Origin: Amphritea sp.
GTDB lineage: Bacteria > Pseudomonadota > Gammaproteobacteria > Pseudomonadales > Balneatricaceae
Length of the DNA: 64,000 nt
NCBI RefSeq assembly: GCF_016744155.1
Contig: NZ_JADGEW010000005.1
Span: 1-64,000 of the forward strand
Direction of reading: 5' to 3'
The notes under the pieces are model-generated. The model saw only the letters and a program-made list of their open reading frames with translations, searched no databases and was not told where the DNA came from. Made by a program: the position numbers and the translations under genes. This document shows, one piece after another, positions 45,420 through 53,761 of the stretch. Each line of letters starts with the position of its first letter. The stretch's first letter is position 1.

Positions 45420-46169
45420 TCAGCGACCACCGGCTCCCTGTCGTGAACGGTCACTGTTTTCAACCAGCACCCCTTCACCGATTTTATTGATCCGGGCCCA
45501 CAGGTCTTCATCGATATCGATGCCGTGATCAACACTGTGTTCCTTGTTTAACTCAACCTGTTCAGCACTGATGTAGCTGGCATTGCGATTGCCCTTCGAA
45601 CGCTGCAAGGAAGAGGTTAGGTCGACCCGGGAGCTACAGATAATGGTCAACGCCTGCTTGTCTTCTTGATTAGAAGTCAGAGTCGTCATCGCTTCACTGT
45701 AGCTAGGGTAACGCTCACCTGCTTTGATCGCGGCGGTGTGCTCGGTTACCGTCTGGCTACCGTTCTGCCAGTAGGCAGCAACGCTGATACCACGGCGACC
45801 ACAATCGGTTAGCGCTTTAAGGATAAACATTCGATTATGGCAGTTATGCACCGTTACTGTAGCGATACCGTTTTCAAGTGCCTTGGCGTGAGCCAGGTCG
45901 ACGGAGGCGGCGATACAATTGAGTGCGCTGCGGCCATTACTATCGATAATCGCCGAAGTACTGTCTTCATAGATGACTGTGCTCAGCGGCTTAGTGCTGT
46001 CTTCACTGATGTAGGGTAGTGCCCGCTGCAATTCAGTCAGTCCATTGAGACCGTGCTTTTCCAGCCACAGAATCATATTGGCGGCATCTTCATAGTTACC
46101 AACATAGTAACCGGTGGCTTCAAAGCAGCGGCGCAGGGCAGCTTTCAGTTCGATCATAGAAACATGCAT
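45420..46169 (-). CDS. DUF3726-type protein, degenerate malate/L-lactate dehydrogenase-family relative
   Basis: A 249-residue soluble protein I associate with DUF3726. Its first 130 residues read like the N-terminal half of the Ldh_2 (malate/L-lactate/ureidoglycolate dehydrogenase, DpkA) family: WLEKHGLNGLTELQRALPYI corresponds to the RG..SHG..RL segment and GIATVTVHNCHNRMF to the V.V.NSNHFG segment. The His of SHG is Asn42 here and the NHFG motif is lost. At 249 residues it is also about 100 shorter than those enzymes. Its start shares one base with the stop of the 573-residue protein, so the two are made together. Family link is my reading, not a database result. Confidence 0.7.
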   Translation of the reverse strand: MHVSMIELKAALRRCFEATGYYVGNYEDAANMILWLEKHGLNGLTELQRALPYISEDSTKPLSTVIYEDSTSAIIDSNGRSALNCIAASVDLAHAKALENGIATVTVHNCHNRMFILKALTDCGRRGISVAAYWQNGSQTVTEHTAAIKAGERYPSYSEAMTTLTSNQEDKQALTIICSSRVDLTSSLQRSKGNRNASYISAEQVELNKEHSVDHGIDIDEDLWARINKIGEGVLVENSDRSRQGAGGR

Positions 46170-47890
46170 CAGAATTCTCCTTCCTGCTGTGGTGCCAGTG
46201 GCATAAACCAGTCGTCGTTGAATGTTCTACCGATATCTTCCAGCAGCGGCGCGCCCTGGAACATTGTGTTACGGACCCATAGCTTGGAACGTGGATCAAA
46301 CTTACCGACACCGAAGAATGCCAGTTTGGCACGTAACAGGTGCATCGGTAGGATCTCGCGGTCCAGCAGATTAGCCTGAATGTCGCCGTAGATGCAGCGG
46401 TTCATGCTCTGAATACGGCGTACGATACCGCGCAGTTTAGGTTGTGCAACCATAAAGCGGGCAGTGCTATGTTCAGGGTGCTCAGTCATATATTCAGACA
46501 GCTGGTCGTAGCATCTACGCACTGCGTAAGCGACACCCAATGCCATCTCTTTATCTTTACCATTCTCGTCGCGGATATCGCCCAGACGGGGCTCCATCTT
46601 CTCTTCCGAACGGTACCAGAAAGTATCCTTGGCACCTTCAGCGGCGAAATCGAACCCCAGGGCCCATTGATAGCGGTTCTCGATAACCTGTTTCAGCTCT
46701 TGCAGCGGCATTACCGGATCAAGATCCTGAAACTCTTCTGCGGAATGATAGTCTTCCAGGTCGTCGACCAACTCTGGATAGAGTTCTAACATCACCGAAA
46801 CTAACATTTCCTGGCCTTGCAGCGAGCAATTGATTTCGCTCCACTGAAGCAGTGCTTCCCAGCTATCGAAGCCGTTTCGGGTATGTTCGCGAATCGCGTC
46901 CAGGTCTTTCAGTACCTGCTGATTGTTGGCTGTTTGCCATTCATCTTCGGTAACCGTTTCTGCGGTGTGCACTGCGCAGCGCTCCAGCAGCTCAGGGAAC
47001 TGTTGCTGAATACGGTGATTGATGTTGCCGAGAACACGGACTCGAGCCAGTGCCAGTTCACGCATCTCGACCCACTGATTAATCAGTAATGGGTGGTTGA
47101 TCAGGTATGGCGCCATACCTAGGCCGGTGGAATTACCGATGCCGAAGAAACGCTTAATGTCAGGCTGCATCGGATTATAGCTTTCGGGTGTCTTGTGCTG
47201 TGCGATATGTTCCGCCTGCAGCAGGCTGAAGTTTCGCAGCATCAGGCAAACAAACATCTCAGCCGAAAAAGGGCGGGCAAAATCGGCATGGCGGCTAGCC
47301 ACTTTTTCCCAGTCGGCCATGCCCAGTTTTCCGCTGCCATATACGGCGGTGGTGCGGTATAGGTAACCTACTTTAGCGATCTGCGCCACATCCGGCTGTT
47401 TGCCGTTGGCCAACTGATCGACTACATAATCAAAGTTACGGGCGCTACGGTTGGCACGGGATAGAACAAAGACCCGGGCATCGACCCGGCCTGCTTCCTG
47501 TTTAGGCACATTCTGACGCAGTTTTTCCAGATAGATTTCATCAACTTCGCCGTCCACCAGGGCCATTGTCAGGTCCCACTTGGTGGCGATTACTCGGTCG
47601 TTACGCTCATCCGGCGAGAGATAATCGGAGAACAGTACAAAGCTGTAAAGCTTATTAGGTGTAGTGATCTCGTAGACGACAGTACCGTAGCCCAGCTCAT
47701 CCAGTTCAAAACGGGCTGGTTCAATCTGCCAGCGCTCGCGCATAATCCGACGCACCAGAGTACGCATAAAACTAAGTCGACTCTGATGGATAGCGCCCAG
47801 TCGTTCCAGGTCCATGACCTGGTTGATCGGGCGCAATGGTAGTGCGTTGTCGCCTCTCAGGGCAGCTTGTATAGCAGCTGGCGTGGTCAT
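46169..47890 (-). CDS. Unrecognised conserved-looking 573-residue soluble protein
   Basis: I do not recognise this protein. It has 573 residues, no signal peptide and no membrane helix. Notable segments are KWDLTMALVDGE (104-115), YRTTAVYGSGKLGMADW (178-194), the glycine-rich GIGNSTGLGMAPYL (250-263) and KFDPRSKLWVRNTMFQGAPL (530-549). The C-terminal half is helical and acidic. None is a cofactor motif I can name. It has clear GAGG Shine-Dalgarno, normal codon use and is translationally coupled to DUF3726. Its divergent neighbours (LysR, aldehyde dehydrogenase, M19-like, BCCT, Rid) suggest an enzyme in catabolism of an imported betaine-like compound. Confidence 0.85.
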   Translation of the reverse strand: MTTPAAIQAALRGDNALPLRPINQVMDLERLGAIHQSRLSFMRTLVRRIMRERWQIEPARFELDELGYGTVVYEITTPNKLYSFVLFSDYLSPDERNDRVIATKWDLTMALVDGEVDEIYLEKLRQNVPKQEAGRVDARVFVLSRANRSARNFDYVVDQLANGKQPDVAQIAKVGYLYRTTAVYGSGKLGMADWEKVASRHADFARPFSAEMFVCLMLRNFSLLQAEHIAQHKTPESYNPMQPDIKRFFGIGNSTGLGMAPYLINHPLLINQWVEMRELALARVRVLGNINHRIQQQFPELLERCAVHTAETVTEDEWQTANNQQVLKDLDAIREHTRNGFDSWEALLQWSEINCSLQGQEMLVSVMLELYPELVDDLEDYHSAEEFQDLDPVMPLQELKQVIENRYQWALGFDFAAEGAKDTFWYRSEEKMEPRLGDIRDENGKDKEMALGVAYAVRRCYDQLSEYMTEHPEHSTARFMVAQPKLRGIVRRIQSMNRCIYGDIQANLLDREILPMHLLRAKLAFFGVGKFDPRSKLWVRNTMFQGAPLLEDIGRTFNDDWFMPLAPQQEGEF

Positions 47891-48394
47891 TATTGTTTTC
47901 CTCGTTAAATAGCGATTCGAGACTGAGTGGAAACTATTGCGCTTGCCTGAACTTCGTTAAAAATAGTCTAAAAGTGCCTGTTTACAGCAGTAAACTCCGC
48001 ATTCTCGATTATTTTCGCCTCGCTCAGCCTTCGCTTATAACGTTTCCATACTTTCTCGGCACATCTTGTTTTTTTTATTAGCAGCATAGATGTGTTCGAA
48101 ACCTCTTTTTTATTTGCTCTGCTGGTTTCGTTTGTAATGGTTATATGCAGAGCTATACGAGGAAGGGTCAGGCTGTCTTATCAACATAGTAGATAAGTAT
48201 GGCTCAGTTCTGCGGATAGATCAGAATCTGAACAGCCAGCCTTCCGGTATGCCACTTATCATGGGGCAGAAAGCTGATCGCGCACAAATCAGAAGGTTAT
48301 ATCGCTTAATAAGAGAAACTTATCAAAATAGCTCAACCTATTATTTTTTCTATGTCTCCAGCCCTGTTGTAAATCGCCGCGGAGGTTAAAAATT
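47891..48394. promoter_or_regulatory. Regulatory spacer with GATAAG/CTTATC elements
   Basis: This 504-base gap lies between the LysR stop and the 573-residue gene and has no convincing ORF. It holds CTTATC-N9-GATAAG (48177-48197), a further CTTATC at 48253-48258 and ATAAG-AGAAA-CTTAT (48309-48323). The last has the same form as the palindrome in the LysR/aldehyde dehydrogenase spacer. It should contain the promoter of the leftward operon, with an unusually long leader if transcription starts near the palindrome. Confidence 0.5.
48309..48323. promoter_or_regulatory. Putative LysR operator (second site)
   Basis: ATAAG-AGAAA-CTTAT is a perfect 5-bp inverted repeat with a 5-base spacer and satisfies the LysR box T-N11-A. 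It shares spacing and half-sites with the palindrome at 49337-49355. Confidence 0.5.
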
Positions 48395-49297
48395 TTATGT
48401 TTTTGCTGGATTGTTACGCGCCAGAATAAAGTCGACCAGTGCTTGGGCCGGTGGTGTTAATGACTTATTAGTGAGCTTAACAATTCCGATGCGGCGCACC
48501 ACTCTTGGCGTACTTAATGGAATAAAGCACAGCGTTTCGCTGTCTTTGGGTACCGCATAGCGGGGTAAAGTGGTCACACCAAAGCCCGCTTCAAGCATCG
48601 CAATCAACGAGATCATATTTGAGATATAAAACTGGGAGTGGCCCAGTAGAGGTCTGGCTTCACTGTCTTCCAGCAGGCGGGAGGTACCGTTACTTATTAG
48701 CCGGTAGTTACGCAGTTCTTTCCAATGTAACTCTTTATGTTCAGCCAGCGGGTGATCTTTTGGGCAGACTACGCCGATCTGATCTTCCCAGATCGGGATA
48801 AAGGTTTTGTCACTATGTTCCTGTTCGTGGAACAGATGAGCGATACCGAAATCGACCTGTTGGTTTTCTACCATCTTGTAGACCGCATCGGAATTATCAT
48901 CAAAGAAGCTGATGTGCAATTCAGGCGTGTCGTTAACAAATTCAAGCAACAGTTCAGGTAATACCTGACTGGCAATAGAAGGTACAGATGCGAGTCGCAG
49001 ATGGCCGGTTTTGTGTTCCGCTAACAGGGTCATATCCTGGGATATACGATCGTGGTGTTCAATCAGCTCCTTTGCCTTGGGCAGAAAATACTGTCCGAAA
49101 GGGGTCAGCTCTGTCTTGGCGGTCTTAGCGTTGCGCTTTTCAAAGAGCGACTCACCCAGCTTGTTCTCCAAGTCACGAATCGACAGCGAGATTGCCGGTT
49201 GGGTGCGGTGGGCTTTCTCCGCTGCAGCATGAAATCCTTTCAGCTCAGAAACCCAGACAAAGTGACGCAATTGGGCAATCTTGAATTCCGGCAGCAT
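48395..49297 (-). CDS. LysR-family transcriptional regulator of the catabolic cluster
   Basis: A 300-residue LysR regulator. The helix-turn-helix is KGFHAAAEKAHRTQPAISLSIRDLENKLG (about residues 20-48), followed by LFEKR...ELTPFG, and a periplasmic-binding-like effector domain starts at about residue 90 (LRLASVPSIASQVLPELL). It is divergent from the aldehyde dehydrogenase operon with a 134-base spacer that carries a clear palindrome, and codirectional with the 573-residue/DUF3726 operon. It probably senses the substrate or an intermediate of the pathway. Confidence 0.93.
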   Translation of the reverse strand: MLPEFKIAQLRHFVWVSELKGFHAAAEKAHRTQPAISLSIRDLENKLGESLFEKRNAKTAKTELTPFGQYFLPKAKELIEHHDRISQDMTLLAEHKTGHLRLASVPSIASQVLPELLLEFVNDTPELHISFFDDNSDAVYKMVENQQVDFGIAHLFHEQEHSDKTFIPIWEDQIGVVCPKDHPLAEHKELHWKELRNYRLISNGTSRLLEDSEARPLLGHSQFYISNMISLIAMLEAGFGVTTLPRYAVPKDSETLCFIPLSTPRVVRRIGIVKLTNKSLTPPAQALVDFILARNNPAKT

Positions 49298-49336
49298 AAA
49301 GCCTCCTGTGATGATTTAGTAACGGTTACAAATTCC

Positions 49337-49355
49337 CGATAAGAAAACCTTATCG
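49337..49355. promoter_or_regulatory. Putative LysR operator between the regulator and aldehyde dehydrogenase genes
   Basis: CGATAAG-AAAAC-CTTATCG is a perfect 7-bp inverted repeat with a 5-base spacer and contains T-N11-A. It is centred about 86 bases before the aldehyde dehydrogenase start and 48 bases before the LysR start, the usual place for a LysR site. AT-rich promoter DNA follows on the dehydrogenase side. Confidence 0.7.
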
Positions 49356-49431
49356 CGGAATATTATTTATTAATTATTTTTATTAAAGCACAGGCCCTAT
49401 GATTGATCCATATACATGCAGGAGATCAAAA

Positions 49432-50877
49432 ATGTCTGATTCAGTTTTTCGTAATTACATTGCAGGTGAGTGGGTCGAAGGTAACAAAGGCTACGTGGCA
49501 AATATTAGCCCCGCCGATATCAGCGATGTGATCGGCCAGTATGCTCAGGCTGATAAAGCTCAGACTGAAGCGGCGATTGCTGCAGCAGCAGTTGGCCAGC
49601 TAGAGTGGCAAAAAAGTGGTCTGGAACAGCGCTACTCAGTATTAATGGCCATCGGTGATGAGTTGATCGCCCGTAAAGATGAACTGGGAGAACTCCTCGC
49701 TCGTGAAGAGGGTAAGACTCAGGCTGAAGGCGCGGGTGAAACTTATCGCTCCGGTCAGTTTTTCCATTACTACGCCGCGGAAGTTCTGCGTCAGATGGGT
49801 GAAACTGCTGATTCTGTTCGCCCGGGTATCGAAATTGAAACTCGCCGCGAGCCGGTAGGTGTTGTCGGTATCATCACGCCGTGGAACTTCCCAACGGCAA
49901 CCGGTGCCTGGAAGATTGCTCCGGCGCTGGCGTTTGGTAACGCTGTCGTTTGGAAACCTGCTAATCAGGTGCCTGCGTCTGCCTGGGCTTTGACTGAAAT
50001 TATCTCCCGTCAGGGACTGCCTGCCGGCACTTTAAATCTGGTCATGGGGCCGGGTGCGGAAGTTGGCGATGTGCTGATCAACTCTCGTGGTATCAATGCT
50101 CTGACCTTCACCGGATCTTTAGAAACGGGTCGTAAGGTTGCCGTGGCAACGGCGGTTAACCTGGTGAAGTGTCAATTAGAAATGGGCAGTAAGAATGCGC
50201 TGGTCGTTCTCGATGATGCAGATCTGGATAACGCTGTTGAGTGTGCCGTGGGTGGCGCGTTTGGTGGTACAGGGCAGAAGTGTACGGCATCTTCCCGACT
50301 GATCGTTACTGAAGGTATCCACGACCGTTTCGTTGAGGCGATGGTTGAGCGGATGAAGAAGCTGGTTGTGGGCCACCCACTGAAAGCGGGTGTACATATC
50401 GGTGCCGTTGCTGATGCCCGCCAGATGGAGCAGAACCTACGCTACCTGGAAACGGCTAAAACCGAAGGTGGCAAGCTGGTTTACGGTGGCGATGTACTGA
50501 CTGAAGAGACCGAAGGCTACTACATGCAGCCTGCGTTATTCACCGAAACCACTAACGCTATGACCATTAACCGTGAAGAAGCTTTTGCGCCGATCGCCTG
50601 CATTATCAAGGTTAAGGATTATGAAGAAGCGCTGGCGACTCTGAATGATACCAACTTCGGTTTGACCGGGGGTATTTGCACGCAGTCACTGAAATATGCG
50701 TCTGACTTTAAACGTAACGCCAAGACGGGTTGTGTGATGATTAACCTGGCAACTGCAGGTACCGATTATCACGTTCCATTTGGTGGCCGTAAGGATTCCA
50801 GCTTTGGCCCACGGGAACAGGGAACTTACGCCAAAGAGTTTTACACCGTTGTGAAGACAACCTACATCAGCGCTTAA
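49432..50877 (+). CDS. NAD(P)-dependent aldehyde dehydrogenase (alpha-ketoglutarate semialdehyde dehydrogenase-like)
   Basis: A 481-residue ALDH with TPWNFPTA (150-157), FTGS (226-229), the general base Glu250 in QLEMGSKN and the nucleophile Cys284 in GTGQKCTASSR, so it should be active. The closest resemblance I recall is to alpha-ketoglutarate semialdehyde/2,5-dioxovalerate dehydrogenases, which end the breakdown of hydroxyproline and some betaines; substrate is inference. An ATG at 49399 opens the frame, but the start at 49432 (MSDSVFRN) has AGGAGA correctly placed. First gene of the rightward operon. Confidence 0.92.
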   Translation: MSDSVFRNYIAGEWVEGNKGYVANISPADISDVIGQYAQADKAQTEAAIAAAAVGQLEWQKSGLEQRYSVLMAIGDELIARKDELGELLAREEGKTQAEGAGETYRSGQFFHYYAAEVLRQMGETADSVRPGIEIETRREPVGVVGIITPWNFPTATGAWKIAPALAFGNAVVWKPANQVPASAWALTEIISRQGLPAGTLNLVMGPGAEVGDVLINSRGINALTFTGSLETGRKVAVATAVNLVKCQLEMGSKNALVVLDDADLDNAVECAVGGAFGGTGQKCTASSRLIVTEGIHDRFVEAMVERMKKLVVGHPLKAGVHIGAVADARQMEQNLRYLETAKTEGGKLVYGGDVLTEETEGYYMQPALFTETTNAMTINREEAFAPIACIIKVKDYEEALATLNDTNFGLTGGICTQSLKYASDFKRNAKTGCVMINLATAGTDYHVPFGGRKDSSFGPREQGTYAKEFYTVVKTTYISA

Positions 50878-50913
50878 CGCTTTATTTACGAGCTTAGGCC
50901 AGGAGGTATTGCT

Positions 50914-51900
50914 ATGCATAACGAAATGATCGTAATTGACGGGCTCCAGTATTCCAACTGGAACCGCAAGATCTTCGAACAGCTACGCGAAGGTGGCGTA
51001 ACGATGGTGCATGCCACCATCGTTTACCACGAACAAATTCGTGAAACTCTGATGCGTATTTCCGAGTGGAATCGTCACTTTGAAATGAACAGCGATCTGA
51101 TCATGCCGGTCAGAAGCGCAGCAGATATCCGTCTGGCAAAGCAGCTGGGCAAAGTGGGCATCATGTTCGGCGCTCAGAACTGTTCTCCGATTGAAGATGA
51201 TATCGGTATGGTCGAGGTGATGCGTGAGCTAAACCTGATGATCATGCAGCTGACCTACAACAACCAGAGCCTGTTGGCCTGCGGTTGCTACGAAGCGGAA
51301 GACAGTGGTGTCACTCGCTTTGGTCGCCAGGCGATCAAAGAGATGAACCGGGTCGGCATGATTATCGATATGAGCCATAGCGGCGAGCGCAGCACTTTAG
51401 ATGCGATAGATATTTCTGAGCGTCCGATAGTGATCTCCCATGCTAACCCACTAAGCTTCCACGAAGCCAAGCGCAATAAGTCCGACAAGGTACTGAAGGC
51501 GCTGGGTGAATCCGGTGGTCTGCTGGGCTTCAGTCTGTATCCGTTCCACCTTAAGAACGGCCCGGATTGCACGTTGGACGATTTCTGCGACATGGTTGCC
51601 GGTACCGCTGATCTGATGGGTATTGAGCAGATCGGCATCGGTACTGACCTGTGCCAGGAGCAGCCACTGTCAATTCTGGAGTGGATGCGAAATGGTCGCT
51701 GGTCAAAAGCCATGGACTACGGCGAGGGCTCTAAGGCGAATGCCGACTGGCCACGTCCGTTGTCCTGGTTCCGCGATAGCCGTGACTTCCCGAATCTGAC
51801 TAATGGTCTTCAGGCGCGAGGCTTCAGCAATGAAGACGTGGCTAAGATCATGGGTCTGAACTGGCTTAACTTTCTCGATGAAGGGCTAAAGCCGCAATAA
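50914..51900 (+). CDS. M19 (renal dipeptidase)-like protein lacking the HxD metal ligands
   Basis: A 328-residue TIM-barrel amidohydrolase-like protein. In active M19 dipeptidases the N-terminus reads VIDGHxD; here it reads VIDGLQY (7-13), so the first two metal ligands are missing, and the bridging Glu region is FGAQN. The later histidines of IIDMSHSG (H155) and VISHANP (H176) and the GIGTDL segment remain. The IDGL...NWNR.IFEQLREGG pattern is what I recall for the dipeptidase-like gene in Pseudomonas glycine betaine catabolism clusters. AGGAGG precedes the ATG. Its role is unknown; a peptide substrate is unlikely. Confidence 0.85.
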   Translation: MHNEMIVIDGLQYSNWNRKIFEQLREGGVTMVHATIVYHEQIRETLMRISEWNRHFEMNSDLIMPVRSAADIRLAKQLGKVGIMFGAQNCSPIEDDIGMVEVMRELNLMIMQLTYNNQSLLACGCYEAEDSGVTRFGRQAIKEMNRVGMIIDMSHSGERSTLDAIDISERPIVISHANPLSFHEAKRNKSDKVLKALGESGGLLGFSLYPFHLKNGPDCTLDDFCDMVAGTADLMGIEQIGIGTDLCQEQPLSILEWMRNGRWSKAMDYGEGSKANADWPRPLSWFRDSRDFPNLTNGLQARGFSNEDVAKIMGLNWLNFLDEGLKPQ

Positions 51901-51920
51901 CCTTGTTTTTATAACCTATA

Positions 51921-51960
51921 TGGCTCAGTCCGTTGAGAGTTCAGTCTGAGCCATTGCTTT
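51921..51960 (+). terminator. Hairpin between the M19-like and BCCT genes
   Basis: TGGCTCAG (51921-51928) pairs with CTGAGCCA (51946-51953), followed by the modest T-rich tail TTGCTTT. It may attenuate or stabilise the transcript rather than fully end it. Confidence 0.5.
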
Positions 51961-52002
51961 ACCTGATAACTAATAAATATAAAGATCCGTCAGGAGACTA
52001 TA

Positions 52003-53583
52003 ATGAGTAATACAACACAGGCTGCTGTTGCCCGGCAACAGACAGCAACACCCGAGGCCTCTATGGCCAATAACAAATTTCTAGCAGGTGTCGACCTGCC
52101 GGTATTCTTTATTAGTGGTGGAGTACTGGTGCTGTTCGCCGCATTGGCTCTGTACGATATCGACATGATGTCTGGCTGGGTTAATAGCGCATTTGCTACC
52201 TCAACTAAATATTTTGGCGCCTACTGGCAGGTGCTATTACTACTGACCTTTGTGATCGGTCTGTTTCTGACTATTGGTCGTACTGGTTCTGTGGTTCTGG
52301 GTGGTGTTAAGTCACCGGAGATGCCAACCTTCCAGTGGATCTCAGTAATCATGTGTACCCTGCTTGCCGGTGGTGGCGTGTTCTGGGCTGCGGCTGAGCC
52401 GATGGCACACTTCACTTCAGCACCGCCATTATTCTCGGGTACTGAAGCAGGTTCTGTTGATGCCGCTTACAACGCGCTGGCACAGAGCTTCATGCACTGG
52501 GGCTTTCTAGCCTGGGCGATTCTGGGTAGTCTGACCGGTATCGTGTACATGTACCTGCACTATGAAAAAGGTCTGCCGCTGAAGCCCCGTACGCTGCTGT
52601 ACCCGGTGTTTGGTGACAAAGTTATGACCGGCCCATTGGGTGCTATCGTTGACTCAAGCTGTGTACTGGCAGTAGTTGCGGGTACGGTGGGGCCGATCGG
52701 TTTCCTTGGCCTGCAGGTGAGCTTCGGTCTGGAAAAACTCTTTGGTATTCCTAACACCTATATGACTCAGGTAATGATATTGGTCGGCTTGATCTGTATC
52801 TATACCATCTCTGCGGTTAGTGGTGTTACCAAAGGGATTCAGATTCTCAGCCGTGCCAACGTAATTCTGGCGGTTGTCCTGATGGCTTTCATTCTGATCT
52901 TTGGGCCTACCGCGTTTATTATTGACGGCTACCTGCATTCGTTCGGCATCTACTTAGATCAGTTCATTCCGATGGCAACGTTCCGTGCTAGCCCTGGCTG
53001 GTTGGACTGGTGGACAGTATTCTTCTGGGGTTGGTTCCTGGGTTACGGTCCACTGATGGCGATGTTCGTTGCGCGTATTTCTAAAGGTCGTACGATCCGT
53101 GAAATGATACTGCTGATCTCTGTTGTTGCACCGATTATCACTTGCTTCTGGTTCACTATTGTAGGTGGTAGCGGTCTGGCATACGAACTGGCTAATCCAG
53201 GCGTAATCTCTGAACCGTTCACCGGTTTTAATCTACCAGCAGCACTGTTGGCAATTACTGAACAGCTACCGATGGGCTTCATGATTTCGGTTCTGTTTTT
53301 AATCCTGACGACAATCTTTGTAGCCACTACCGGTGACTCCATGACCTACGCAGTATCGATGGTTATGACCGGTACCGATCATCCACAACCGTCTATTCGT
53401 GTGTTCTGGGGCATCATGATGGGTGTCGTTGCTGCACTGTTGATCTCTATCGGCTCCGGCGGTATCTCTGCGCTGCAATCGTTCATTGTAGTGACGGCGG
53501 TCCCTGTCTCTTTGGTGTTGCTACCATCGCTTTGGACGGCACCGCAGATCGCTCGCAAGATGGCCGACGAGCAGGGGCTTTAA
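52003..53583 (+). CDS. BCCT family transporter (betaine/carnitine/choline type) with altered aromatic box
   Basis: A 526-residue secondary transporter with twelve predicted helices. Family segments are GGGVFWAAAEPMAHF (123-137) and WWTVFFWGWFLGYGPLMAMFVARISKGRTIRE (336 on). By alignment to BetP FYWAWWISWSP, the substrate-box aromatic residues become F340, W344, F345 and Y348, so two of the three Trp positions are Phe and Tyr. It is expected to import a zwitterionic quaternary amine or sulfonium compound. CAGGAGA precedes the ATG. It follows the M19-like gene and belongs to the LysR-linked operon. Confidence 0.94.
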   Translation: MSNTTQAAVARQQTATPEASMANNKFLAGVDLPVFFISGGVLVLFAALALYDIDMMSGWVNSAFATSTKYFGAYWQVLLLLTFVIGLFLTIGRTGSVVLGGVKSPEMPTFQWISVIMCTLLAGGGVFWAAAEPMAHFTSAPPLFSGTEAGSVDAAYNALAQSFMHWGFLAWAILGSLTGIVYMYLHYEKGLPLKPRTLLYPVFGDKVMTGPLGAIVDSSCVLAVVAGTVGPIGFLGLQVSFGLEKLFGIPNTYMTQVMILVGLICIYTISAVSGVTKGIQILSRANVILAVVLMAFILIFGPTAFIIDGYLHSFGIYLDQFIPMATFRASPGWLDWWTVFFWGWFLGYGPLMAMFVARISKGRTIREMILLISVVAPIITCFWFTIVGGSGLAYELANPGVISEPFTGFNLPAALLAITEQLPMGFMISVLFLILTTIFVATTGDSMTYAVSMVMTGTDHPQPSIRVFWGIMMGVVAALLISIGSGGISALQSFIVVTAVPVSLVLLPSLWTAPQIARKMADEQGL

Positions 53584-53596
53584 TTAATAACTGAAG

Positions 53597-53740
53597 TCCG
53601 ATCGTTTCACTTGTCCGCTCACTGCGTTTGTCCGAGGTCCGAAAAAACGGACAGGCGCAGGGGGCGGGTTTCTGCTTTTAACGGACAAGTTGACTCCGGC
53701 AACGTCGGACAAGCGTAGCGTTCGGGCTTCGGATCTCTAT
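53597..53740. repeat. Complex palindromic element with repeated GTCCG/CGGAC blocks
   Basis: Between the BCCT and Rid genes the core TTGTCCG or its complement occurs repeatedly. ACTTGTCCG (53609-53617) and CGGACAAGT (53682-53690) form the outer arms. Inside them TGCGTTTGTCCG (53623-53634) pairs with CGGACAGGCGCA (53648-53659) with two G-U pairs. A further CGGACAAG lies at 53706-53713. This is a nested hairpin element, not a simple terminator; it may be a REP- or MITE-like insertion. Confidence 0.7.
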
Positions 53741-53761
53741 CTTTTATAAAAGTGAATTACT

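Noticed and set aside
47893-48081. 62-codon frame on the plus strand before the 573-residue gene
   Set aside because: No ribosome site, antisense to the expected leader, and no recognisable sequence.
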